In this document: positions 11,731-21,066 of the stretch, piece by piece
How positions within the stretch are numbered: the stretch's first letter is position 1
Layout: each line of letters opens with the position of its first letter
NCBI GenBank assembly: GCA_030867875.1
Contig: JAOWCC010001368.1
Location: 3,286,965-3,350,964, forward strand
From: Actinernus sp. WN-2022
Lineage: Eukaryota; Cnidaria; Anthozoa; Actiniaria; Actinernidae
DNA: 64,000 nt
Direction: 5' to 3'
Program-made: the position numbers and the translations under genes
The notes under the pieces: generated by a model
The model's input: the letters and a program-made list of their open reading frames with translations, nothing else
Database searches by the model: none
Told to the model about the DNA's origin: nothing

Positions 11731-11859
11731 TAGACTGTGAACAGTCCCTCCTTTTCCCTCCATTGATAGTAATTTGCGGCTCCGCTCGCAATTCTCTTCG
11801 CTCGCTCCGCTCGCAAATTACTATCAATGGAGGGAAAAGGAGGGACTGGTCACTGTCTA
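11731..11859. mobile_element. 129-bp Mutator-like MITE with exact 9-bp target duplication
   Basis: The ends TAGACTGTGAACAGTCCCTC and TAGACAGTGACCAGTCCCTC (as read inward from each side) continue into nearly 50-bp inverted arms. GCTTCAACT flanks both sides (11722-11730 and 11860-11868). The opposite arm of the host element, near 13018-13037, has the corresponding site without the insert. Confidence 0.8.
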
Positions 11860-11915
11860 GCTTCAACTCTTTTCTCAGCTAAAATATTCAAACAGTTGCT
11901 GTTTTAGTAGTGTTA

Positions 11916-12969
11916 GATATTTATATAGGAAGCTACATTTTAACATGTCCGCCGATTTAAATAATTTTTCACACCAAAAATGTTACCACTCAGTCGACAG
12001 CGCGCGCGGTGGGACGGCCGGGATTTCTTTTTTTTACTTTATTTTTATCGACCAATATCAGAAATAAACTAAGTTTCTATTCAGGATTTCGAGTCAGGAT
12101 CCGAGTTAGGATTCGAGTGAGGATTTCGAGTCAGGGAGTCAGGCTTTCCCAGAAATTGATAATTATCTAATCACATACAAAGGGGGCTTGTTAAATAAAC
12201 AAAACCACTATTGTCGATGTTGTAAATCAATCTATCGTGACCATGTGATAGTGTCGATTTCATTTAATACACGAATGCGGGTGTACGGCGAGAAAATGCT
12301 AACATACTAACAACTGATCAAAGTTCATTCAAACAAATGCAAGTCTGTATTAAACGAAAGTTAAACAGGGAAGAGCCCTGGGGAAATAAATAAAGCTGAG
12401 AAAAGTTCCGGGGGAAAGAAACTTCTGCAGCGCTGAGAACTTTGAGAAAGGCTTGTTGGAGCTCTTACGAATCGTCAAATTGTAGCCGAGTCTATCAAAT
12501 TTATGCAATAGATCAATAGCCTTTTTGGCAATTGTCCCAGTGTTTCAAACGTTCTTTCTTTTTTTTTTTGGTGTATTCAGTTTGACTAGCTCCGTTCCAG
12601 AGTCTTCGTGTGTCTCCAGCACTCACTGATCGCGCCTTCGGCGTATGCAACAAAATGCGGTAAACTTTGCGAGAAGGACCTCTAGCCGGCCACTCATGGT
12701 ACTTTTGCAGGCTAACCGATAACCGGTACACTACCCGGGTACCCTAAAATCCTTTCTTTTGCTAGAGTTGGTAAACTTGAAAAAAACCATGGGGTTATCT
12801 TCTGATCGAAGGGAAGACACTACAAAAAAGAAACTAGTCATATCGGGAATGTTAAATGGTTAGGAAATACCCGTTTTCATTGTAAAAGCTGCTCGAACAA
12901 CCGAAAGCGGCACAGTGATTTCCTGCTGTTTAGGCTCGTCCACTTGTCAACAAAATCGAAAGAAACTGC
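11916..12969. other. Unique centre of the 2.6-kb element
   Basis: No transposase motifs or conserved coding frame were found. It contains an imperfect GAGTCAGGATT direct repeat near 12085-12142 and nothing else recognised. Confidence 0.4.
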
Positions 12970-13163
12970 TAAACACTACTAAAACAGCTGTTTGAACTCT
13001 CGGTAGAGAGAAAAGTTGATCGTGCATGAAGCAACTTGAAAATTTTTCGATCGATCGCTTTGAAAGGCTATGATTTTTTAGTTATTATTTATTTGGTTAT
13101 GAAGAAAAATACCAGAACGAGGAAAGGAGAGCTAAAAATGTTGTCCAGTAAAAAAAAAAGTTT

Positions 13164-13231
13164 ATCGTCGCCGGATTCGAACTCCCGATCCCACGTACAC
13201 GAAAATGACCGCTCTGCTGCTTGAGCTATCA
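13164..13231 (-). other. tRNA-like segment, right arm, facing inward
   Basis: On the minus strand GATAGCTCAAGCAGCAGAGC (A box/D-arm) is followed by GAGTTCGAATCC (B box). It mirrors the copy at 11533-11600, so both arms carry inward-pointing pol III-like promoters. Confidence 0.55.
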
Positions 13232-13699
13232 AACAGAATCGCATAGCCAAAGCTGAATCGCACGGTGCATTTGCGAAATCAGACGCTGATTGGCTGAGAC
13301 GGAGTGGTGATTCAGAGTGGAATACGCGCGCTATTTATAACTTAGCAAAATATCAACAAAAGTACTAAATCTTCAAGTAATTCATCGGACTATAAGCGAC
13401 TCGGGCGATATCGGTTTTCTCGTGCAATTTAACGTGGAATTACCTCGTCAGGCATGTGATTTTCCTATATAATCAACTTGTGGTATGGGAAAAATTGTTA
13501 CAAATACTAGAGGTCGGGTCAATGCAGCCTCGTTGTCGTGTGTGCGCGGTTAGCGTGGTTACTATTGCAATATGGTTGACGGGATCGCCGGAACTGTAAA
13601 AGGAGTTTTGTTTGTAAAAAATTTTTTTTTACCAGGTGCTATATGTGTGAAAGTAAGTATAAACAAATATTATTATTTTTAGCTGTTCCCAGTAGTGCC

Positions 13700-13798
13700 T
13701 AAATACGCGTTTCGCAAAGTACAGTTTCGTAAAGTACAGTTCCGTAAAGTAGTTTCGCAAAGTACAGTTTCGTTTCGTTTCGCAAAGTACAGTAAGCC
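13700..13798 (-). repeat. 15-bp tandem array in right inverted repeat
   Basis: Four or so copies, reverse complement of CTGTACTTTGCGAAA, mirror the longer left array. Copy number differs between the arms (about eight versus four), so the arrays changed after the inverted repeat formed. Confidence 0.8.
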
Positions 13799-13959
13799 AT
13801 TATATTCTTTACGGCTATAAAACTGAATGCAGAGATTTCTACGCAACCAACCACTTCATTCTGCTTGCAAAATATTATACTGATTTACGTTTCAAAATTG
13901 CGTGAAGAACCTTTATGTTTTGAAGTTTTCTCAAAATGGGGCTCTCTTAGTAACTTTAA

Positions 13960-14223
13960 AGGGATACCCGAGTGAAAAACACATTTGGGCTCAAAAGCAT
14001 CTTTCAGATGTACTTTGTTCAGAAAATGTATTAAAATTGATAAAACGTTTTCAGAGTTGAGAACGAGCCCCTCAAAGTTGGCCCCGCGAAGACCTGGGCG
14101 CCGCCATTTTGTTCACATTAATTCCTGTGACGTTTTTTAATACAAATTTTAATACATTTTCTGAACAAAGTACATCTGAAAGATGCTTTTGAGCCCTAAT
14201 GTGTTTTTCACTCGGGTATCCCT
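13960..14223. mobile_element. MITE with TTAA target duplication (piggyBac-like)
   Basis: The ends AGGGATACCCGAGTG and complement have about 95-bp arms. TTAA sits on both sides (13956-13959 and 14224-14227). It is inserted in the 3' part of the LINE. Confidence 0.75.
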
Positions 14224-14640
14224 TTAAATAAATCAATTGTAATTAATTATATTCCGACCTACATTAGACAAGAACGTCTGTTTTGTGTTTATTGTTTTGT
14301 ATTATTGTTTTTTTTATCATTTATTCGATATTACTGTAAAATTGTAATGTTACAAAATTAGATCAATAAAATAATGAAGGGAAAAAAAATCTCTGCTAAT
14401 ATTCGCGTGAACCATAGTTAATAGAGTGGAATGGTTATGAAACCCAGCGACCTTCTTTGTTATATGTCTTTGTTAGCTTTTTTTCAACTACTACCCTGCA
14501 CAAAACACAATAGAAATTCCAATGTGTTAATCAATCAGCCAATAGAAACGTGTGAGTTCAGTCGTTCAGGGGACGCTAATAAACTATGACACTGCACAAT
14601 CTTTTGTCTTGCCCCCTTCCAACATAGAGTGTAGGTTTTT

Positions 14641-14733
14641 GTCGAGGGTCGAGGGTCGAGTGTAAAAAGTCGAGGGTCGAGTGTAAAAAGTCGAGGGTCG
14701 AGGGTAAAAAGTCGAGGGTCGAGGGTAAAAAGA
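14641..14733. repeat. 21-bp tandem array, left end
   Basis: The unit GTCGAGGGTCGAGTGTAAAAA and its variant with GGGTAAAAA are repeated four to five times. It is mirrored at 20878-20972. Confidence 0.85.
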
Positions 14734-15808
14734 CGAGGGTCCAAAAAAATTGCTTAAATCTATCTATACTATTACTAGAAGTAATCATAGATTATCAAAG
14801 TGCGTTCAACATATTTTTGAAAGAGAAAGGACTGTAGTAACAGTCTGAAAAGCTGAAAATTGCTGCAATGATGTGGACAGTGTACGTAATCCTGATCAAA
14901 AGTGCTTGTTTTTTATCTAATGTGAAAAATTTGATGTCTTGACTTATATGTTAATATACAAGGGGATGCATCTGGGTATAAAACTGTAATTATCTTTGTG
15001 TAACATTAAATCATTGGATGCGATGCTTATGGGGCTATATGTATACATCATTCACATTATGTTTCCCGGGTATTTTTCAAGCGAGAACAAGGTTGGCTGC
15101 AAAATATTGAGCGCCATTGTTAGTTCCAGAATAATTTATGGTCAATGTTGGTAGCCGGGTCCTGGCTTTGATCGCTTTCATCAGGTCCGTTAGAAATTCA
15201 GTGTAGATTAATTGAACACAGCAATGAAGTCAGTACTTTAAATTTCCCTCACCTTGTACTGTGTTGGTATTCCAGTTCCTTGGCATATCAAAGTGTCGGT
15301 ATAGATTAACTCTCTGTCTGAATGTAGATTTTAGTGAAGATGTACACAGTGTCGCAACTCACACAAGATACGGCGATTACGCGTATCTAGAAAACTCAGA
15401 CCTTGTTTCTCTTCACCCAGGTCATTTTACTGTTTGTAGTTTCGGTATCTGTATGTACAGCGAAAAGCAGAATCCAGTACAGCGAGCAAGCCAACAGAAT
15501 TCACTCGGTTGTTTACAAAATATTATGTTCCCTGCTAGCAGAGGTCTCTCTCTGTCTTGTGTCGTATTTAACCGCGCCGACAAAACAGACCATGTTTGAC
15601 TTAAACCACCACGATGCACACATGTGTAGTATTTAAAAAGGTTCTTGACAACTCACACTGAAATATTAATATCCATGTATTCAGCCTTCAGGTATGATTT
15701 ATAGCATCTTGACCATTTGCAGTTTTGATATCGGCAAACCGAACAGTACAGCAAGTTCACTCGGTCTCGGGTTCAGCATAAATAAATAATTATGGCCGAG
15801 TTGAATGT
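14734..15808. other. Interior of the 6.36-kb element, no confirmed gene
   Basis: The plus strand near 15250-15640 has overlapping open frames and possible splice-like borders (ACCCAG/GTCATTTT at 15420), but nothing recognisable. No transposase motif was found. Confidence 0.35.
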
Positions 15809-16381
15809 TCAAGGTCCTCCAGATGTACTACACACTTTCCTCAGGCTTTGCTCAATTGTATTTGCGAACCTTTGAAACATCATTGCATTGGATTGTCGGA
15901 AAATAAGGCAAGTAACTAACCGATCGCGAAACAAAAAAGAAGCCATGCTGGCATTCACCAAAATGGCCGCTCGCATCGTGTACGTGTAGTTACCAGTTCC
16001 CCGGCCGAGATAATTTATTCCAAAAAGTACAAACATGAGGACATACACAAATCTCGATTTCTTTCGCCTGGGGAAGCACAGGTAGCCCACACATGACCAC
16101 AGGGAGTCCACTGCAAGATTAGTATGCGTTCTCCTTCGTCGAACGCAATAATTTATGTCCATACGACGTTGGGCCTCCTGAACACCGCGGATATCTCGGT
16201 AATGGCTGAACGGATATTCACCAAACTGGACACAATGACCTTCTTGACCGGACAAACCATCCCAGGGGGGTCCATCAATGATGACGTCATCAGTCACGTG
16301 ACATTTCTGCTCTCTTCGCAAGTTCTTCCATGGTAACAATTGCTCAAACCACAGAAAGTTGAGAAACTATCCGAAAGGAGC
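15809..16381 (-). CDS. Uncharacterised reading frame carried by the 6.36-kb element
   Basis: An open frame of about 190 codons has no obvious ATG start; the first residues after the upstream stop are FLNFLWFEQLLPW, and the stop is at the low-coordinate end. It has a basic stretch (CVRRRRTH), then CFPRRKKSRF, then one hydrophobic segment (YVLMFVLFGINYLG). No family was recognised. It contains no transposase motifs, so it may be captured host sequence (a Pack-type element) or chance. If it is an exon, the real borders are unknown. It is close to the centre of the element, outside the nested copies. Confidence 0.25.
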
Positions 16382-16441
16382 TTGCCCGTCCATGGAGTGA
16401 AATTTTAGAACGTCTTCCCGACGGGACCCCTGTACTGTTTC

Positions 16442-17207
16442 TAGGGCTGTCCACAAGTTGCTCGGCAACTTTTTGGCAACTTTTCACATTTCGAGCAACT
16501 TTTTTCACTTCGAGCAACTTTTTTCGCTTCGAGCAACTTTTTGCATTCTGAGGAATTTCTACTCATACTGAGAAATTGGAGCAGCTTTTAGTGTTTAAAT
16601 TGGTCTTACTGTCATGTTCCACAATGCTTATTTAGATACTTTGGAAATTTCCTGTATAAAAGGGTCATACAGGACTTACTGTTGGATCAGTTTGGTCTTC
16701 CTGTGGTTAGTTGTCAATGCGATCTGGGCGGGTCAGCGTTTATTTTAAAGAATATTCAAAATGGCGGACGATTTGTCATGCTCCACTGGCAATGAGTCAG
16801 AAGAACAAGGTGATCGAAGGTAGCAGCATGATGTTGTATAGAAAGTGCATAAAGGAGAAACATTCATAAGAAATTATTATTTTACTAGTGACACTCAAAC
16901 ACATGTTATCTGTTTATAAGTTTGATAAAACTCTTTACACATTGATAAACTTTAGATTTTTTCACTGCCTTGAAAATGTTTTAATAAAGGCTAGTAACTC
17001 CGGTTGCAGTAAAATGACATGAAAATGCTTAGAAATCTTACTCTTAAGGGCAATCTTAGCATATTTCACTTTAGACCAAATGACGGAAAAAAGCAACTTC
17101 CTTAATAAAAAGCAACTTTCTGGATTTTTTGAGCAACTTTTGAGCAACTTTTTGAGAAATCTCGAGCAACTTTTTAAGAAATTTCGAGCAACTTGTGGAC
17201 AACCCTA
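16442..17207. mobile_element. hAT-like element, 766 bp, exact 8-bp target duplication
   Basis: ACTGTTTC flanks both ends (16434-16441 and 17208-17215). The ends are TAGGGCTGTCCACAAGTTGC and TAGGGTTGTCCACAAGTTGC read inward. Next to each end are clusters of GAGCAACTTTTT motifs, about four on the left and four on the right. These run in the same direction on both sides and are not mirrored. No transposase is present. Confidence 0.85.
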
Positions 17208-17616
17208 ACTGTTTCCCGCCTGAAGATCACATGACTGAATAGCCGAGCCTCCGTTGGAGATACATGTGCTTCGTCGTCTCGAGCGGATGGCTTGGTGAGT
17301 TCTTTGTTACTGGCTGTGAGGTCACACGAGAAGGTTAAGTTCGATTTAGCGACCTAAATCACTATTTAAAAAAGTGTAAAAACTAATCACGATTTACGAA
17401 ACTCGAGGTATGTTAATTAAAACGAAAATTACATGTAGCTGTCATTATACAGACAAGGCGGTCATGCTTGTCTGCAGTTTAATTTACTGAGTGCTTCGTG
17501 ATGCCGGTCTTGTTGCAGGATTTGCTATTTTTCTGCTCAGACGATACATAAGAACCCTGCTAGCAGAGGTTATTTTCTCTTACCCTCTCTCCAGTTCCAC
17601 TAACGAGGGAGAAAGT

Positions 17617-18003
17617 AACCTCTGCCACTATCCGAACGGTTTTCTGTTGAGCATGCGCCACGGTATCTGGATTTCCATTGGCCGAGAAAAACGAGACAGT
17701 AAACATTGTAGATTTCCTATTGTTAACGGCAAGAGAAGGCGTGGGAAAAATAAAATAAATTTCCTTCGTCGAGAGTGATGTTGCTTTCCTTTTACTCGCT
17801 CACGCTCATGTTCACTCCAAAAACAGATGACATCTTCAAACTGCAGATTCTAGACTGGGCAGTGTTTTAATAGTATCAGCAGGTCATGTGCGTGTGACGT
17901 CGATCTCGAGAAACCGGTTTTTAAACCGGTTAGTCATGTGACTTACCTCCAAAAACTTGGAGCCGGCGAGATCTAAAGAACCGTTCGGATCGTGGCAGAG
18001 GTT
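17617..18003. mobile_element. MITE inserted in the left arm of the 3.1-kb element
   Basis: The ends AACCTCTGCCACTATCCGAA and AACCTCTGCCACGATCCGAA (read inward) split the left arm between GAGGGAGAAAG and ATGGCGCGTT. The right arm has the two parts nearly joined (GAGGGAGAAAAGTATGGCGCG, reverse complement). The exact borders and target duplication are unclear because flanking bases resemble the element ends. Confidence 0.6.
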
Positions 18004-18045
18004 CTTTTCTATGGCGCGTTATTACTGTCAAAATTGGTATCGACA

Positions 18046-18249
18046 AATCGATCATGTACTTCTCAAATCGATCATGTACTTTACAAATCGATCATGTGCT
18101 TCACAATTGTGTACTTCTCAAATCGATCATGTGTTTCTCAAATCGATCATGTGCTTCTCAAATCGATCATGTGTTTCTCAAATCGATCATGTACTTCTCA
18201 AATCGATCATGTGTTTCTCAAATCGATCATGTGTCTCTCAAATCGACGA
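18046..18249 (+). repeat. 20-bp tandem array, left arm
   Basis: The unit TCTCAAATCGATCATGTGTT (third-last bases vary) is repeated about ten times, with one broken unit at 18101-18116. All three frames are open, giving spurious SQIDHV- or SNRSC-repeat peptides. Confidence 0.9.
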
Positions 18250-18493
18250 TTGGATTACCCATGATGCCATGCTGCTTGTATCCGCTGCCAGCTAATACCG
18301 CAGGCACTTCGTTTCTCCACGTGGAGTTCAGAGTCAGGTAAGGTGCTGCATTATTCATACAAATTTGCCATATCTGACTTTCACTGCACTATCGTTGCAG
18401 AGTAAATCATGAAAATACCTAGTAGAAAAGAGTTTTAGCAGTTTCAAAAACGAGGGTTGTGCGAAATTTTGACAATTTTCATGACATGATGTG

Positions 18494-19989
18494 CGCCTGT
18501 GTCCGATCGATAATAATTATCGCTCACTACTAAGAGGAGCAGAAAAATATGTATGGAAAAAAGAACTTGTTTACTTGTGAACTCGCCATATAATCAGCCC
18601 TAAAACCTCGTCGTTTACTTGGGAACTTAAGTTTATTGACTCGGTTTGGGTATTGTTGTGGTTCGGGTAAAGTAAGTGACTTTATTTAAGTGTCAATATA
18701 TTTAGTTTTGCAGCTAATTGAGGACACTAGTCCTACGATTTTACATGTACGTCCTTATCCGAGAAGACGTTTTAGTTAGTGTCTTGTTCTTTTTCCATAC
18801 ATTCTTAATCTTAGCCTTAGGAGCGCGTGAATAGATTTTTTGAACTGAAGTGCCCCTGGTATGGTGAGTTTTTAAGTTGTCCCCTCTGGGTTTTTTTTGT
18901 GGATTTTGCTGTAATTCCTCCTCAATTAGTATTGACCCTTTGGATTTTAGTACCCCCCTCCGGATGTTAGATAATACTACCCCCTGGACATTTCTTAACT
19001 TTTTGCCTGCCTCCCTCTGGATATATCCAGACCCCCCGGTGCGCATATTAAATAGAACTTTGAGCATGAATTATCAACAATGTTATTATTGTAAATCAAC
19101 AAATGAAAGCAAAAATATGTTATCTGACAGTAGCTCTATATGGACCTTATTCACACGGCAGCCATGTTTAATCCCAGGAGTATAATAACCTTTGTTTTGC
19201 ATGTGTGAACTCATTCTGAAACTGCTCAGTATGAGGCTACACATGGGAAATCTGTTGTTTCAAGCCAACATGGTCGATGTGTGACAAAAGCCCATTCTAT
19301 ATATGTTTTTGTGATATTTTTCCTGGGAGTGCAGAATTTCTTTAGATTATCTGTGTTTTCCAGACACTTCCGAAGATATTCAGAAGTTTTCTGTTGACTT
19401 CTGAAGATGTCCATTTTTTGGGGGGAAGTTCTGAAAATTATTGTTATAGTTGCAAAACATCTAGCAGATGAGTTACCAAAAGATTAGAAGGTAGTTTTAC
19501 AATATCAGATCTAGAGTTTACATATTGTTCAAAAATAGCATGAGAAATTGGTTGTGGGCTTGAGAAACATGCCACAGCCGTGAGTATTGGCAGGTATACT
19601 ATTCTGGTGTAGAAATTCATCATGATTTTGCCCCCTAAAAGGCCAATCACCCTATACCTCGATATAGGGATTACCCCCAGGGGCAAATCCCAGCCCAAGC
19701 CCTGCTTCTGTTCCCGGCTGTTTTCCCATTACCACTAAAATCCACCAGTAATTCTCCGGTATTGTCCCAGGGTAGTTGGGTGTAGCCTGTAGGGCTTTCC
19801 AAGGACTAGTGCATTATACCTAAGTCTAAGAGAAAATAAGTTCCAGAGTGAGAAAAAATAGAGAAAATACAACGAGCGCTCTGCATGAAATTTAAACCCT
19901 AAGAATTCCACAATAATATCAAGAAGAATTTTACAATACAATCTCCTCCATATTTCTGGAAATTACACTTGCCGGCTACCACGCCATCG
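18494..19989. other. Core of the 3.1-kb element
   Basis: No transposase was recognised. At about 18662-18770 it holds a short dispersed repeat (AAGTAAGTGACTTTATTTAA through CCTTATCCGAGAAGACG) that recurs at 37750-38370 and partly at 43575-43620. The copy here is the uninterrupted version of the site hit by a MITE at 37780. Confidence 0.45.
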
Positions 19990-20221
19990 GGCATCATGTC
20001 ATAAAAATTTCGCACAACCCTAGTTTTTGAAACAGCTAAAACTCTTTTCTACTAGGTATTTTCATGATTTACTCTGCAACGATAGTGCAGTGAAAGTCAG
20101 ATATGGCAAATTTGTATGAATAATGCAGCACCTTACCTGAATCTGAACTCCACGTGGAGAAACGAAGTGCCTGCGGTATTATCTGGCAGCGGATACAAGC
20201 AGCATGGCATCATGGGTAATC

Positions 20222-20530
20222 CAATCGTCGATTTGAGAGACACATGATCGATTTGAGAAGTACATGATCGATTTGAGAAACACATGATCGATTTGAGAAG
20301 TACATGATCGATTTGAGAAACACATGTTCGATTTGAGAAGCACATGATCGATTTGAGAAGTACATGATCGATTTGAGAAACACATGATCGATTTGAGAAA
20401 CACATGATCGATTTGAGAAACACATGATCGATTTGAGAAACACATGATCGATTTGAGAGGTACACAATTGTGAAGCACATGATCGATTTGTAAAGTACAT
20501 GATCGATTTGAGAAGTACATGATCGATTTG
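20222..20530 (-). repeat. 20-bp tandem array, right arm
   Basis: About fifteen copies mirror the array at 18046-18249, including the broken unit near 20459-20480. The copy number is higher than on the left. Confidence 0.9.
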
Positions 20531-20877
20531 TCGATACCAATTTTGACAGTAATAACGCGCCATACTTTTCTCCCTCGTTAGTGGAGCTGGAGAGAGGGTA
20601 AGAGAAAAGAACCTCTGCTAGCAGGGTTTACATAAGTAAATCCCACTCAAGACGCATGAAAAGGATGAAGATCGATACTCCTACTGCAAAGAAGGCGGAG
20701 AAACCGCTTAGCTGCTGCTGTTTCAAATGCCGCCAGATGACCGGGCACTGACATGTCACACGGATTTGAAAAGCTTGTGAAGCGGTGACGGGCGGGCATT
20801 TATGACGAATAACTCGCAAAATGATTTACAAAAAATATTTATTAAACTTACTTGTCATAAGAATTTACGCAAATTTT

Positions 20878-20972
20878 TGGACCCTCGACTTCTTACCCTC
20901 GACCCTCGACTTTTTACACTCGACCCTCGACTTTTTACACTCGACCCTCGACTTTTTACACTCGACCCTCGA
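20878..20972. repeat. 21-bp tandem array, right end of the 6.36-kb element
   Basis: Four to five units of CTCGACTTTTTACACTCGACC type mirror 14641-14733. Confidence 0.85.
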
Positions 20973-21066
20973 CAAAAACCTACACTCTCCAACATAAATC
21001 GCAGCGCCTTTGTGAGCCCCTTTGAAGTTTGCCGGGTTTCATAACCATTCCACTCTATTAACTATG

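Larger units (their letters stand above)
11156..13798. mobile_element. 2.6-kb non-autonomous element with long, repeat-bearing terminal inverted repeats
   Basis: The outer ends GGCTTACTGTACTTTGCG and its complement are mirrored. The arms are about 760 and 830 bp (to about 11915, and from about 12970). They contain mirrored 15-bp tandem arrays, a shared 100-bp block, and a tRNA-like segment each. The arms differ by about 230 bp near 13240-13470 and by a MITE at 11731-11859. The LINE text ATTCTTTACGGCT is present on both sides, although 8 extra bases separate it from the right end. There is no transposase frame. The class is unknown. Confidence 0.7.
7941..14388 (+). mobile_element. 5'-truncated LINE with later insertions, flanked by a 14-bp target duplication
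   Basis: ATCTCTGCTAATAT occurs at 7927-7940 and again at 14389-14402, directly after an A-rich tail (GAAGGGAAAAAAA). Between them lies a decayed non-LTR retrotransposon on the plus strand: the linker after the endonuclease, the reverse transcriptase fingers/palm, the thumb and C-terminal coding segments, then a 3' UTR. Stops and frameshifts break it throughout. Three later events interrupt it: a 370-bp inverted duplication (9593-9962), an inverted-repeat element (11156-13798) and a TTAA element (13960-14223). The coding sequence resumes at 13801 with ILYGYKTECRDFYATNHFI, continuing the frame that breaks off at 11155. Confidence 0.8.
17553..20628. mobile_element. 3.1-kb element with 8-bp target duplication and long array-bearing inverted repeats
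   Basis: TACATAAG flanks it at 17545-17552 and 20629-20636. The ends are AACCCTGCTAGCAGAGGTT and its complement. The arms run to about 18493 on the left (including an inserted element of about 0.39 kb) and from about 19990 on the right. They align across the ends, a CGATAATTTGG-to-array block, the 20-bp arrays and about 240 bp of inner sequence. The core between the arms has no transposase. The duplication length suggests hAT. Confidence 0.85.
14627..20987. mobile_element. 6.36-kb Mutator-like element with 9-bp target duplication and array-bearing ends
   Basis: TCCAACATA is duplicated exactly at 14618-14626 and 20988-20996. The ends are GAGTGTAGGTTTTTGTCGAG and complement, and each runs straight into a mirrored 21-bp tandem array. 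The inside holds other elements (16442-17207, 17553-20628) and non-transposase sequence including a long minus-strand frame (15809-16381). The superfamily is inferred from the 9-bp duplication alone. Without the nested elements it would be about 2.5 kb. Confidence 0.75.
14413..21066. mobile_element. MITE (about 284 bp) split by a 6.36-kb nested element
   Basis: The ends CATAGTTAATAGAGTGGAAT and complement are at 14413 and 21066, flanked by CGTGAAC on both sides (14406-14412 and 21067-21073). The halves are 14413-14626 and 20997-21066. An uninterrupted relative lies at 33701-33922 and shares GACGCTAAT(A/G)AACTATGA and CCCCCTTCCAAC, with the sequence that resumes here after the insertion following on directly. 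Confidence 0.75.

Noticed and set aside
17957..18341. Three overlapping open frames with repeated SQIDHV or SNRSC peptides, and their mirror at 20133-20563
   Set aside because: A 20-bp repeat without stops opens all frames. They lie in transposon arms, so they are not proteins.
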